From Cellulophaga tyrosinoxydans (GTDB lineage: Bacteria; Bacteroidota; Bacteroidia; Flavobacteriales; Flavobacteriaceae), in assembly GCF_900176415.1 (NCBI RefSeq), contig NZ_FWXO01000004.1, forward strand, positions 186,001 to 250,000: a stretch of 64,000 bases of DNA. The letters are read 5' to 3'. Position numbers and translations under genes: made by a program. The notes beneath the pieces are model-generated. The model worked only from the letters and a program-made list of their open reading frames with translations. It did not search any database and was not told the DNA's origin. Positions 47,119-55,841 of the stretch are shown one piece after another. Numbering within the stretch: the stretch's first letter is position 1; every line of letters begins with the position of its first letter.

Positions 47119-48186
47119 ATGAGCGACCTTACAACAAGAATTGAAGCTTTTGTTAAACTTGGTGTTTTTTTCAATGAATTTTGCAATTCTGATAACAAAC
47201 AAGTTGAATCTAAAGAAGAATTAGCAGAATTATTTTCAAGTTTAGAAGAGAAAATTGCATTATCCCAACATAAAAATGGTTGGTTTACTAGAGAAAATAT
47301 ACTTTATAGTCTTCAAAATTGGGCTCAAGCACTATCTGAGGAGAATTTAAAAGAATGGACGGCTAATTACGCCATAAGCGAAAGCAAGAGCCCAAAAACA
47401 GTTGCTCTTATTCTTGCTGGAAATATACCTCTTGTAGGGTTTCATGATTTTCTTTCTGTATTAATAACAGGTCATAAGGCTTTGGTTAAATTATCTTCTA
47501 ATGATAATATTCTATTACCCTTTGTAGCCGATATACTAATCCATTTTCAACCCGAATTTGAGCATTTTATACAGTTTGAAAAAGACAAATTAACCGATTT
47601 CGATATGGTCATCGCTACTGGTAGCAACAATACAGCGCGGTATTTTGAGCATTATTTTAAAAACAAACCACATATAATTCGCAAAAATAGGAACTCAGCT
47701 GCCATACTAACTGGTCATGAAACAAAGGAGGACATACAAGCTTTAGGCGAAGATATATTTCGTTATTTTGGATTAGGTTGCAGAAGTGTTTCGAAAGTAT
47801 TTGTGCCAAAAAATTATAAGTTCGATAATTTTTTTGAAGCAATTTACAATTACCATCCAATAATAGAACTTGCCAAATACGCGAATAATTACGATTACAA
47901 TAAAGCCGTTTACTTAATGAGTGAATTTAAGTTGTTAGATAATGGTTTTTTAATTTTAAAAGAAGATAAAAGTTACTCCTCTCCTATTGCATCTTTATTT
48001 TACGAAAGCTATGACAACATTAATGATATCATAAATAAACTAGATCAAGACAAAGAGCAAATACAATGTATTGTAGCAAGCGGTGTACTTACCCACGAAA
48101 TTAAATTTGGTGCAACACAAAAGCCATCATTACAAGATTATGCCGATAATATTGACACTGTTGACTTCCTGTTAAGAAACTCTTAG
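47119..48186 (+). CDS. Acyl-CoA reductase (LuxC-like, aldehyde dehydrogenase superfamily)
   Basis: Protein of 355 residues. The region GLGCRSVSKVFVPKNY contains the likely catalytic Cys of the LuxC family, and the PKTVALILAGNIPLVGFHDFLSV segment matches the cofactor-binding part. These enzymes reduce acyl-CoA or acyl-ACP to aldehyde with NADPH. There are no lux genes nearby, so luminescence is not implied. In flavobacteria the gene usually sits beside the ferredoxin and serC, as here; its metabolic role is not clear. Confidence 0.85.
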   Translation: MSDLTTRIEAFVKLGVFFNEFCNSDNKQVESKEELAELFSSLEEKIALSQHKNGWFTRENILYSLQNWAQALSEENLKEWTANYAISESKSPKTVALILAGNIPLVGFHDFLSVLITGHKALVKLSSNDNILLPFVADILIHFQPEFEHFIQFEKDKLTDFDMVIATGSNNTARYFEHYFKNKPHIIRKNRNSAAILTGHETKEDIQALGEDIFRYFGLGCRSVSKVFVPKNYKFDNFFEAIYNYHPIIELAKYANNYDYNKAVYLMSEFKLLDNGFLILKEDKSYSSPIASLFYESYDNINDIINKLDQDKEQIQCIVASGVLTHEIKFGATQKPSLQDYADNIDTVDFLLRNS

Positions 48187-48255
48187 AAAATAATGGATTA
48201 AAGATCTCTGTTTCCTTAAAATTTAAGACCTTTGCCAACTTAAAATACTACAAAA

Positions 48256-49320
48256 ATGAAAAAGCACAATTTTAGCGCAGGCCCATGTATACTCCCTCAA
48301 CAAGTTTTATTAAAAGCTTCTGAAGCAGTTCAAGATTTCAATGGCTCTGGGTTATCACTTATAGAAATTTCTCACCGAAGCAAAGATTTTGTAGAAGTAA
48401 TGGAAAAAGCCAGATCTTTAGCTTTAGAACTTTTAGGCTTGGAAGGTAAAGGTTATCATGCATTATACTTGCAAGGTGGTGCAAGCATGGAGTTTATAAG
48501 AGTTGCTTACAACTTATTAGAAACTAAAGCTGGTTATTTAAACACAGGTACTTGGGCAAATAACGCTATAAAAGAGGCTAAGCTATTTGGTGAAGTAATT
48601 GAGGTTGCTTCTTCTAAAGCAGAGAACTATAATCATATTCCAAAAATATATGGTGTTCCTAACGATCTAGATTATCTGCATGTAACATCAAATAATACCA
48701 TTTTTGGTACGCAAATGAAAACATTCCCTAAGGTAAATATTCCTTTAGTATGCGACATGAGTTCTGATATTTTCTCAAGACAACTAGATTTTTCTCAGTT
48801 TGATTTGATTTATGCTGGTGCTCAAAAAAACATGGGACCTGCAGGAACAGAATTAGTAGTAATCAAAGAAGATATTTTAGGAAAAGTATCTAGAAAAATT
48901 CCATCTATATTAGATTACCAAGTTCATATTGCTAAAGATAGTATGTTTAATACTCCTGCAGTATTTCCTGTATATACAAGCATGTTGACTTTAGAATGGC
49001 TAAAAAATATAGGAGGGATTTCTGCAATAGAAGAAATTAATAATAAAAAAGCGCAATTACTCTATTCTGAAATAGATTTAAACCCAGTTTTTAAAGGTTT
49101 TGCTAATGTAGAAGATAGATCAATCATGAATGCTACTTTTAATCTTACAGATGAAAAATTAAAAGATACTTTTGATGCCATGTGGAAAGAAGCAGGCATT
49201 AGTGGTATAAATGGCCATAGATCTGTTGGAGGTTATAGAGCATCTATGTATAACGCTTTACCGCTAGAAAGTGTTGGGGTTTTGGTAGATGTAATGAGTG
49301 AAATGGAACGAAGAGCATAG
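48256..49320 (+). CDS. serC: SerC, phosphoserine aminotransferase
   Basis: PLP enzyme of 354 residues that converts phosphohydroxypyruvate and glutamate to phosphoserine; it also acts in vitamin B6 synthesis in many bacteria. Motifs: FSAGPCILPQQVL at the start, LQGGASMEF, the PLP lysine in YAGAQKNMGPAG, and the C-terminal GHRSVGGYRASMYNA. serA follows after 25 bases, so the two form a serine-synthesis operon. Confidence 0.96.
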   Translation: MKKHNFSAGPCILPQQVLLKASEAVQDFNGSGLSLIEISHRSKDFVEVMEKARSLALELLGLEGKGYHALYLQGGASMEFIRVAYNLLETKAGYLNTGTWANNAIKEAKLFGEVIEVASSKAENYNHIPKIYGVPNDLDYLHVTSNNTIFGTQMKTFPKVNIPLVCDMSSDIFSRQLDFSQFDLIYAGAQKNMGPAGTELVVIKEDILGKVSRKIPSILDYQVHIAKDSMFNTPAVFPVYTSMLTLEWLKNIGGISAIEEINNKKAQLLYSEIDLNPVFKGFANVEDRSIMNATFNLTDEKLKDTFDAMWKEAGISGINGHRSVGGYRASMYNALPLESVGVLVDVMSEMERRA

Positions 49321-49345
49321 TCTATAAAAGTTAAATTTTTAGTAC

Positions 49346-50296
49346 ATGAGAATATTAGCAAACGATGGAATTTCACAAGCAGGAGTTGATACTCTAAAAT
49401 CTAATGGCTTTGAAATTTTAACCGTGAATGTTGCGCAAGAACAACTAGTAACCTACATAAACAAACATAACATTGAAGCACTATTAGTAAGAAGTGCTAC
49501 CAAAGTTCAGAAAGATATTATAGACCAATGCCCTAGTCTAAAATTAATTGGTCGCGGTGGCGTTGGTATGGATAATATAGATGTGGAATATGCCATTGAA
49601 AAAGGTATACATGTAATTAATACCCCAGAGGCTTCTTCTGAATCTGTTGCAGAACTAGTTTTTGCGCACTTATATGGCGGCGTAAGGTTTTTATATGATT
49701 CGAACAGAACCATGCCATTAGATGGTGATAGTCGTTTTAAAGAACTAAAAAAAGGTTATTCTGGCGGAATTGAGTTAAGAGGTAAAACCTTAGGAATAAT
49801 AGGTTTTGGTAAAATTGGACAAGCTACTGCAAAAATTGCTTTAGGGGTTGGTATGAAGGTAATTTATCATGATTCCGAACTTGAGAAGTCTACCATAAGT
49901 TTAAAATTTTTTGATGGTCAAAAAGTAGATTTTAATTTAATCAATAGTACTAAAGACGAAGTTCTGAAAAAATCTGATTTTATTTCGTTACACGTTCCTA
50001 AACAAAAGAACTACATTCTTGACAAAGACGATTTTGAAATCATGAAAGATGGTGTTGCTATTATAAATACTGCGCGTGGCGGTGTTTTAGATGAAGTAGC
50101 TCTTGTAAATGCATTAGAAACTGGTAAAGTTTCTTTCGCTGGTTTAGATGTCTTTGAGTCCGAACCTAAGCCTGAAATACGCATATTAATGCATCCTGAC
50201 ATATCACTTACACCGCACATAGGTGCTGCAACACAGGAGGCACAAGATCGTATCGGAATTGAATTGGCGAATAAAATCACAAAACTCTTAAAATAG
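49346..50296 (+). CDS. serA: SerA, D-3-phosphoglycerate dehydrogenase (short form)
   Basis: NAD-dependent dehydrogenase of 316 residues, the first step of serine synthesis. It has GRGGVGMDNID, the dinucleotide loop LGIIGFGKIGQATAK, NTARGGVLDE and the catalytic His in TPHIGAATQEAQDRIG. It lacks the C-terminal ACT and intervening domains of the long form, so no serine feedback domain is present in this chain. Position right after serC supports SerA rather than another D-2-hydroxyacid dehydrogenase. Confidence 0.92.
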   Translation: MRILANDGISQAGVDTLKSNGFEILTVNVAQEQLVTYINKHNIEALLVRSATKVQKDIIDQCPSLKLIGRGGVGMDNIDVEYAIEKGIHVINTPEASSESVAELVFAHLYGGVRFLYDSNRTMPLDGDSRFKELKKGYSGGIELRGKTLGIIGFGKIGQATAKIALGVGMKVIYHDSELEKSTISLKFFDGQKVDFNLINSTKDEVLKKSDFISLHVPKQKNYILDKDDFEIMKDGVAIINTARGGVLDEVALVNALETGKVSFAGLDVFESEPKPEIRILMHPDISLTPHIGAATQEAQDRIGIELANKITKLLK

Positions 50297-50376
50297 GATA
50301 CATTTTTCCTTTAGATGTACTAAGAATTTCTTAGTTTTTTGTACATTGTAAAAATTATTAAAAACCATACTATAAA

Positions 50377-51012
50377 ATGTCAGGATTATTAGATTTATTA
50401 AACAGCCCAATGGGCAAACAATTAATTAGTGGTGTTGCTGGACAAACTGGACAACCCGAAAACAAAACAGCAGATGTACTAAGCATGGCAATGCCTTTGT
50501 TATTAGGTGCTATGAAGAAAAATGTTGCTTCTCCTCAAGGAGCACAAGGATTAATGAGTGCATTACAAGGAGGAAAACATGATGGAAGTATCCTAGATAA
50601 TCTTGGTGGATTATTTGGTGGTGGTGTAGATGATTCAGTAATTAATGATGGCGCAGGTATTTTAGGTCATGTATTTGGTGCAAAACAATCGAATGTTGAA
50701 AATGCTTTAAGTCAAAAATCTGGTTTAGATGCTGGATCTATTGCTAATATTTTAAAGATTGCTGCTCCTATTGTTATGGGGTATCTGGGTAGACAAACCG
50801 CACAAAGTAATGTGAGCGATGCTAATGGTATGAATGCGCTATTAGGAAGCATGCTTGGTGGACAACCGCAACAAAATCAAAGTTTAATAACTACGTTATT
50901 AGATGCAGATGGCGACGGTAGTATATTAGACGATGTTGCAGGAATGGTAATGGGAACTAATAAAAAGAAAGGCGGATTAGGAGGACTTCTTGGAGGTCTT
51001 TTTGGTAAGTAA
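50377..51012 (+). CDS. DUF937-family protein, glycine-rich
   Basis: Protein of 211 residues, rich in Gly, Leu, Ala and Gln, with repeats of DUF937 type (MSGLLDLLNSPMGKQLISG, VLSMAMPLLLGAMKKNV, ALSQKSGLDAGSIANILKIAAPIVMGYLG). It has a possible calcium-like loop DADGDGSILDD and ends GLGGLLGGLFGK. No signal peptide. The function of the family is unknown. A terminator follows 24 bases after the stop. Confidence 0.88.
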   Translation: MSGLLDLLNSPMGKQLISGVAGQTGQPENKTADVLSMAMPLLLGAMKKNVASPQGAQGLMSALQGGKHDGSILDNLGGLFGGGVDDSVINDGAGILGHVFGAKQSNVENALSQKSGLDAGSIANILKIAAPIVMGYLGRQTAQSNVSDANGMNALLGSMLGGQPQQNQSLITTLLDADGDGSILDDVAGMVMGTNKKKGGLGGLLGGLFGK

Positions 51013-51035
51013 TCTTTTTTTTACCAAAATAATAG

Positions 51036-51060
51036 AGCCAGACAAATGTCTGGCTTTTTT
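51036..51060 (+). terminator. Terminator after the DUF937 gene
   Basis: Stem AGCCAGACA / TGTCTGGCT (51036-51055) followed by six or more T, 24 bases past the stop. Confidence 0.88.
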
Positions 51061-51074
51061 TGTATCTTTTACTT

Positions 51075-51533
51075 ATGAAAAAATCAATTGTAGGTTTTGT
51101 AGCTTTTTTCACCATAGTATTCTTATCAAGTATAAGCTGTTCTAGCAATAAAGCGCTTATTATTCCAAATGATGAAGAACAAATTGCCTTTAATCAAACT
51201 AAAGGTGATACTATTACTATTGCTAATGAAGAGGTTGAATACGAAATCATTATTATAGAACCCGGATATAATTATTGGTTACAGAGTATTGCAAAACCAG
51301 AAGGTTATTACTCTCAACAATTTTTAGAAAATAGAAATAACATTTGGGTAATAGAATGGAACCAAAGAGTAAACCAACCACAACGATTTGATCCAAATTT
51401 ATATGAATTGATGATAAATTATAGTCCACATATAGATTATGGCTACGATGTAAACTATAAACTTTACAACTATTTTATTTATTTCCAAAGAAAGTACAAT
51501 CAGCGACTAGGGACTTTTTTACCCCGTATATAG
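51075..51533 (+). CDS. Small lipoprotein, DUF6146-like
   Basis: Protein of 152 residues from the ATG at 51075; the frame also extends to a TTG at 51060, but the extra five residues lack any signal feature and fall in the terminator's T-run. It has a signal peptide with lipobox SSISC (Cys about 22). The mature part has a long extended YNYWLQSIAKPEGYYSQQFLEN segment and ends YNYFIYFQRKYNQRLGTFLPRI. It resembles a flavobacterial family I recall as DUF6146. Function unknown. Confidence 0.8.
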   Translation: MKKSIVGFVAFFTIVFLSSISCSSNKALIIPNDEEQIAFNQTKGDTITIANEEVEYEIIIIEPGYNYWLQSIAKPEGYYSQQFLENRNNIWVIEWNQRVNQPQRFDPNLYELMINYSPHIDYGYDVNYKLYNYFIYFQRKYNQRLGTFLPRI

Positions 51534-51536
51534 TTT

Positions 51537-51544
51537 TATCTTTG
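51537..51544 (+). promoter_or_regulatory. -7 element upstream of the small membrane protein gene
   Basis: TATCTTTG, a full match to TAnnTTTG, 21 bases before the ATG at 51566. No TTG lies at the usual -33 spacing. It implies that the alternative TTG start at 51542, which overlaps the element, is not used. Confidence 0.5.
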
Positions 51545-51565
51545 CAGTGGAATTATAAAAAACGC

Positions 51566-51883
51566 ATGGAAAAATTAAAAAAACGATGGGGCATTGACTC
51601 TAATTTTGCAATTGTAATGATTTTACTTGTTTTCGCAGTTACTGGCTCATCTTCTTTAAAAATTGCAAGACCTCTTTTAGATTATATTGGCTTTACCAGA
51701 GAAATATTTCCAATGGATTGGTATTTTGGCGCACTATATTGGACTGTTAGAATTCTCATTATATTCCCTATTTACCAGGTATTACTTATTATTTTTGGCT
51801 GGTTATTCGGACAGTTTAATTTCTTTTGGAACTTTGAAAAAAAGATGCTCAGTCGTTTTGGATTAGGATTTTTGTTTAAATAA
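51566..51883 (+). CDS. Small two-helix membrane protein (DUF6787-like)
   Basis: Protein of 105 residues starting MEKLKKRWGIDSNFAIVMILLVFAVTG. It has two membrane helices (about 14-30 and 59-83) and a basic C-terminus ending FGLGFLFK. The ATG at 51566 is chosen over a TTG at 51542 because a -7 element spans the latter. It resembles a flavobacterial family I recall as DUF6787. Function unknown. Confidence 0.78.
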   Translation: MEKLKKRWGIDSNFAIVMILLVFAVTGSSSLKIARPLLDYIGFTREIFPMDWYFGALYWTVRILIIFPIYQVLLIIFGWLFGQFNFFWNFEKKMLSRFGLGFLFK

Positions 51884-51924
51884 TATTGTGTTTTTATTAA
51901 CACATTAAGTCTTTTTCGTTTTAG

Positions 51925-51932
51925 TAAGTTTG
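51925..51932 (+). promoter_or_regulatory. -7 element just before a start codon
   Basis: TAAGTTTG, a full match to TAnnTTTG, only 4 bases before the ATG at 51937. If active, the mRNA would be leaderless or start inside the gene. A 6-bp inverted repeat TGTGTT/AACACA (51887-51904) lies just upstream and could be an operator or the end of the previous transcript. Confidence 0.45.
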
Positions 51933-51936
51933 TAAA

Positions 51937-52269
51937 ATGGAAATTTCATTAAAAAAAATAGCATTTCCCTGTATTGCCTTACTTGTTTTAGCTGCATTTT
52001 CTGTTCCTGATATCGCTAAAATAAATCATGCTATAAATGAGCATAAAGAATTTACATGTTCTGAAAAATCCAAAGTGCACTTGCATGAAGTTGAATTTGA
52101 ATGCGATTTTCATAAATATCATATTACTACTTATTTTTCTCCACAATTAATCAATTATACCTTGTTTACACCTAATCATGTGGTGAAGCAAAATCAAAAT
52201 TATTATTTTCAATTAAGTGGATTTCAACAACTTCATTTTTCACTTAGAGGCCCTCCTATATCATCATAA
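51937..52269 (+). CDS. Small exported His/Cys-rich protein upstream of a metal receptor
   Basis: Protein of 110 residues with an N-terminal signal anchor or signal peptide (about 6-24), then a short mature part with two Cys (41, 56) and six His within residues 31-62, including VHLHEVEFECDFHKYHI. The spacing suits metal binding. It is 42 bases upstream of a ZnuD-like TonB receptor on the same strand and is probably cotranscribed. I do not recognise a family. It may be a periplasmic metal-binding helper of the receptor; this is inference from composition and position. Confidence 0.72.
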   Translation: MEISLKKIAFPCIALLVLAAFSVPDIAKINHAINEHKEFTCSEKSKVHLHEVEFECDFHKYHITTYFSPQLINYTLFTPNHVVKQNQNYYFQLSGFQQLHFSLRGPPISS

Positions 52270-52311
52270 CATTTTGAATTAGAATAATTTTAATCATTTT
52301 ATCATTTCGTT

Positions 52312-54531
52312 ATGAATAAATTAATAATTTCATTTCTTTTGGCAATGAGCTTTAGTTTTGCGAATGCGCAAAACCAAGTTTCAGGTACTATTTTAGATGC
52401 TAGTAATCAACAGCCCTTAGAGCAAGTATCTGTATATTTTCCACAATTAGAAAAAGGCACGGTTACCGATAATTCCGGAGCCTATCAAATTAATAATCTT
52501 CCTACAGGGACTTTTAAAATAGTTGTATCTTTCTTAGGATATCAAACCATTTCAAGAACCATTACGATCACTTCAACCAATGTCACGTTTGATGTTTCAT
52601 TGACAGAAAGCGCCATAGAAATGGAAGAGGTTATTGTATCCACACCCTTTCATAAATTACAGAGTGAAAATGTAATGAAAGTAGCCTATGCAAGTGTTAC
52701 CGATCTTCAAAACAAAGGTGCAATTACCTTAGCCGAAGGTATAACAAAGATTGCTGGTGTAGAAAACGTATCTACTGGTATAGGAATTGGGAAACCCGTT
52801 ATTAGAGGCCTAAATGCCAATCGTGTTTTGGTTTACACACAAGGAATACGCTTAGAAAATCAACAATTCGGAGATGAACATGGTTTAGGAGTAAATGATG
52901 CTGGAATTGAGAGCGTTGAGGTTATTAAAGGGCCTGCATCACTCCTATATGGATCCGATGCTATGGGCGGAGTTTTATACCTAAACCCAGAAAAATTTGC
53001 AATTCCAAATACTAATAGTGGAGACGTTAATTTAAATTATTTTACCAACACGGCTGGGGTTAGCTCTAATGCAGGTTTTAAAACTTCCTCAGAAAAACTA
53101 AAATTTTTGGTTCGTGGTGCGTACACTACCCATACCGATTATCAGACTGGTAATGATGAGCGCGTAACCAATTCAAGATTTAAAGAATATGATATTAAGA
53201 CAGGAATGGGGTATCAGAGCACTAATTTCAAGACTGAAATTAGATATAATTTTAATAGTTCTGATTTAGGCATTCCAGAAGAAATTGGTATTCAAAGCAC
53301 AGATAGAACTCCAATGATGCCTAATCAAACCATTGATAACCATATACTAAGCTCAAAAAGTAGCTTAGTATTTAGTAAATCTAGCCTAGATTTATCCTTA
53401 GGCTATATTTCTAATATCCGAAAAGAATTTGAAGAAGGTGAAGAAGGTGCTGCTCTACACATGAATTTAAATACTTTTAATTACAATTTACAGTATCATT
53501 TGCCGAAGATGGGCATTCTTGAAACTATTATTGGAGCCCAAGGTTTGCATCAAACCAATTCCAATTTTGGAGAAGAATTACTAATACCAAATGCAACCAT
53601 TAATGATTTTGGCTTTTTCGGTACTTCACATGTGCATTTAAACGAAAATAATGATGTGCAAATAGGATTGCGATTCGATCATAGAGGAATTAATACCGAG
53701 CAGAGCGGCATTCTTGGAGAACAAGATTATATAGCCCCGATTAATAAAGACTTTAACAGCATTAACGCTGCTTTAGGCTATAAAGTAAATTTCCTTAACA
53801 GCTTTATAGCTAGATTAAATTTAGCTACGGGGTTCAGGGCTCCTAATCTAGCTGAACTAACGTCTAATGGCGTCCATGAAGGAACCAATAGATATGAAAT
53901 TGGGAATGAAAATTTAAAGAACGAACAAAATTTACAAACTGATTTAGCTATAGAGTATAAAAACCAACATTTTGAAGTTTTTGTAAACGGATTTTATAAC
54001 AGTATTAATAATTATGTATTTATTGCTCCAAATGGTAATGAAATAGATGGAAACCAAGTATTTGTATACGACCAGCAAGACGCTAATTTATATGGTGCAG
54101 AGGCCGGAATACACATACACCCTCACCCATTGGATTGGTTGCATTTAGAAAGTACATTCCAAAGTGTAAGAGGCAAGCTAAAAAACAATGACAACTTGCC
54201 TTTAATACCTGCAAATAGTATTACCAATACCTTTAGAGCAGAATTTTCTAATAAAGATAGCTGGGTTAAAAACGGCTACTCTTTTATTACATTAAACTCC
54301 GTCTTTAACCAAGATAGGATAAGTACATTTGAAGATGCTACAGATGGATATACGCTATTAAGCATTGGTCTTGGAGGTACCGTATCTTTATTTAAAACCC
54401 CATTGAATGTCCGCATTACTGGTAATAACCTATTAAATAAAGAATACTTTTCACATTTATCACGCTTAAAGTATGATGGCATTGCTAATATTGGTAGAAA
54501 TATAAGTTTTGGTATTAGTGCCCCGTTTTAA
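52312..54531 (+). CDS. TonB-dependent receptor, ZnuD-like (probable zinc or other metal)
   Basis: Protein of 739 residues with a signal peptide (cleaved after ANA), a carboxypeptidase-regulatory domain (about 20-105), a plug (PVIRGLNANRVLVYTQGIR, GPASLLYGSDAMGGVLYL) and a barrel. The barrel segment RAPNLAELTSNGVHEG, followed by NRYEIGN, matches a conserved region of the zinc receptor ZnuD and relatives, and the region near residue 600 holds the His cluster GIHIHPHPLDWLHLES. No SusD is adjacent. The small His/Cys-rich gene upstream supports metal transport, but the metal is not proven. Confidence 0.87.
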   Translation: MNKLIISFLLAMSFSFANAQNQVSGTILDASNQQPLEQVSVYFPQLEKGTVTDNSGAYQINNLPTGTFKIVVSFLGYQTISRTITITSTNVTFDVSLTESAIEMEEVIVSTPFHKLQSENVMKVAYASVTDLQNKGAITLAEGITKIAGVENVSTGIGIGKPVIRGLNANRVLVYTQGIRLENQQFGDEHGLGVNDAGIESVEVIKGPASLLYGSDAMGGVLYLNPEKFAIPNTNSGDVNLNYFTNTAGVSSNAGFKTSSEKLKFLVRGAYTTHTDYQTGNDERVTNSRFKEYDIKTGMGYQSTNFKTEIRYNFNSSDLGIPEEIGIQSTDRTPMMPNQTIDNHILSSKSSLVFSKSSLDLSLGYISNIRKEFEEGEEGAALHMNLNTFNYNLQYHLPKMGILETIIGAQGLHQTNSNFGEELLIPNATINDFGFFGTSHVHLNENNDVQIGLRFDHRGINTEQSGILGEQDYIAPINKDFNSINAALGYKVNFLNSFIARLNLATGFRAPNLAELTSNGVHEGTNRYEIGNENLKNEQNLQTDLAIEYKNQHFEVFVNGFYNSINNYVFIAPNGNEIDGNQVFVYDQQDANLYGAEAGIHIHPHPLDWLHLESTFQSVRGKLKNNDNLPLIPANSITNTFRAEFSNKDSWVKNGYSFITLNSVFNQDRISTFEDATDGYTLLSIGLGGTVSLFKTPLNVRITGNNLLNKEYFSHLSRLKYDGIANIGRNISFGISAPF

Positions 54532-54550
54532 CAAAGTAAAAATCTCATAA

Positions 54551-54584
54551 AAAAAGCGCTTATATTCGAATATAAGCGCTTTTT
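54551..54584. terminator. Bidirectional terminator between receptor and PFK genes
   Basis: Perfect 17+17-base palindrome centred on TTCGAA with A and T runs at its ends. It serves the receptor gene (plus) and the phosphofructokinase gene (minus). Confidence 0.93.
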
Positions 54585-54605
54585 GTTTATTGTATGATAT
54601 TGTGA

Positions 54606-55826
54606 TTAAACCGCTTGCAAAATTTTATCAAAATAGTACTCCCTAGGATTATCTAAATATTCTTTGGCTTTTTCATAATCTAGTTCAGATAAATAGTGCA
54701 TGTTTTGAAAACACAGTTTTGCAAATTCTGAATTAATATCAACCAATCGTGGGGCAATTTTCCCATCTTTATCTTGAAGATCTTTTAAATATAACGGGGT
54801 TACTTCTCCTCTTGAATTTGCAGTTACAATACAACCCGATATTCCGTCATCATAAAGTTTTTTAACCCCAAGACCTAATAAGGTACATAAAGTTAAATCA
54901 AAGCCAATAGGCCTGCAACAACGAAGCTCATACCCTAATTCCACTGGTCTACTTTTAATATTTATTCCTAATTCTTTCAACTTAATTTGGACTAGCATAT
55001 TAAAAATATGTGATTTACTTACATTTCCAAGCTCAGGATGACCATGATCATCGTAAGTAAAATTAATACCACAATTTTCAAGTTCCGAATCTGGCATAAT
55101 ATGGAAAACACCTTCACTAATTAGTGCAACACCATAATTTATTTTCTCAATCTTTCTTTTGATCATTGATGAAATAATCAATCTAACAACTTTATCAAAA
55201 GTAATTTCGGTTTTATTGAACATTTCTGGAATGACCATCATAGGAAAATGACAGCTTGTAGCAATTCCGAAAGCCAAATGTCCTGCAGATCTACCCATAG
55301 TTGACATCACAAACCAGTTTTGACTTGTACGTGCATCTTCATAGGTAGTATTACCTATTCGTACCCCTTCATCTTTTGCAGAATGAAAACCAAAAGTTGG
55401 ATTCCGGTCTGGTAAAGGAAGATCGTTATCTATAGTTTTTGGTACGTGAATATTAGCAATTGTAATATTTTCTTTAGAAAGGTAATCTGTAATTCTATTG
55501 GCCGTAGAAGCGGTGTCATCACCGCCTATACTGACCAATAGTTTTACATTATTTTGAGAAAACAGCCTCGTATTTATCTTTTCATTACTTGGCTTAAATC
55601 TACTCATAATTAGTGTTGACCCACCGCGACTAAATATACGGTCTGCATGGGCAAAATCGAATTCTTTGATTTGTGGATTTTCGGAAAAAATTCCTTTAAA
55701 TCCTTCATGCAAACCAAGTACACGATATCCGTCTTTTAAAAAGATTTTAGCCACAGTACTTATCACGGCATTAATGCCAGGTGCAGGGCCTCCACCACAA
55801 ATAATTAATATAGATTTAGATGCCAT
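54606..55826 (-). CDS. 6-phosphofructokinase with PPi-dependent signatures
   Basis: Protein of 406 residues of the PFK family. GGGPAPGINA at 11-20, the donor-binding GGDDT at 101-105, the catalytic PKTIDND at 129-135 and TMGRSAGHLA are present. Asp at 104 (Gly in ATP-PFKs) together with Lys at 130 are the residues that mark pyrophosphate-dependent enzymes in characterised PFKs. Such an enzyme is reversible and could support gluconeogenesis from pyruvate and triose phosphate. It lies 15 bases after the sugar kinase gene and would be cotranscribed with it. An ATP-using enzyme of mixed type cannot be excluded. Confidence 0.86.
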   Translation of the reverse strand: MASKSILIICGGGPAPGINAVISTVAKIFLKDGYRVLGLHEGFKGIFSENPQIKEFDFAHADRIFSRGGSTLIMSRFKPSNEKINTRLFSQNNVKLLVSIGGDDTASTANRITDYLSKENITIANIHVPKTIDNDLPLPDRNPTFGFHSAKDEGVRIGNTTYEDARTSQNWFVMSTMGRSAGHLAFGIATSCHFPMMVIPEMFNKTEITFDKVVRLIISSMIKRKIEKINYGVALISEGVFHIMPDSELENCGINFTYDDHGHPELGNVSKSHIFNMLVQIKLKELGINIKSRPVELGYELRCCRPIGFDLTLCTLLGLGVKKLYDDGISGCIVTANSRGEVTPLYLKDLQDKDGKIAPRLVDINSEFAKLCFQNMHYLSELDYEKAKEYLDNPREYYFDKILQAV

Positions 55827-55841
55827 TTGTATATTTTGCTA

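Noticed and set aside
47119-48186. Bioluminescence gene (luxC)
   Set aside because: The family match is real, but there are no luxA, luxB, luxD or luxE genes nearby, so luminescence is not implied.
51060-51074. TTG start giving five extra residues on the DUF6146-like lipoprotein
   Set aside because: The extra residues lie in the T-run of the preceding terminator and disturb the signal peptide; the ATG at 51075 gives a standard lipoprotein start.
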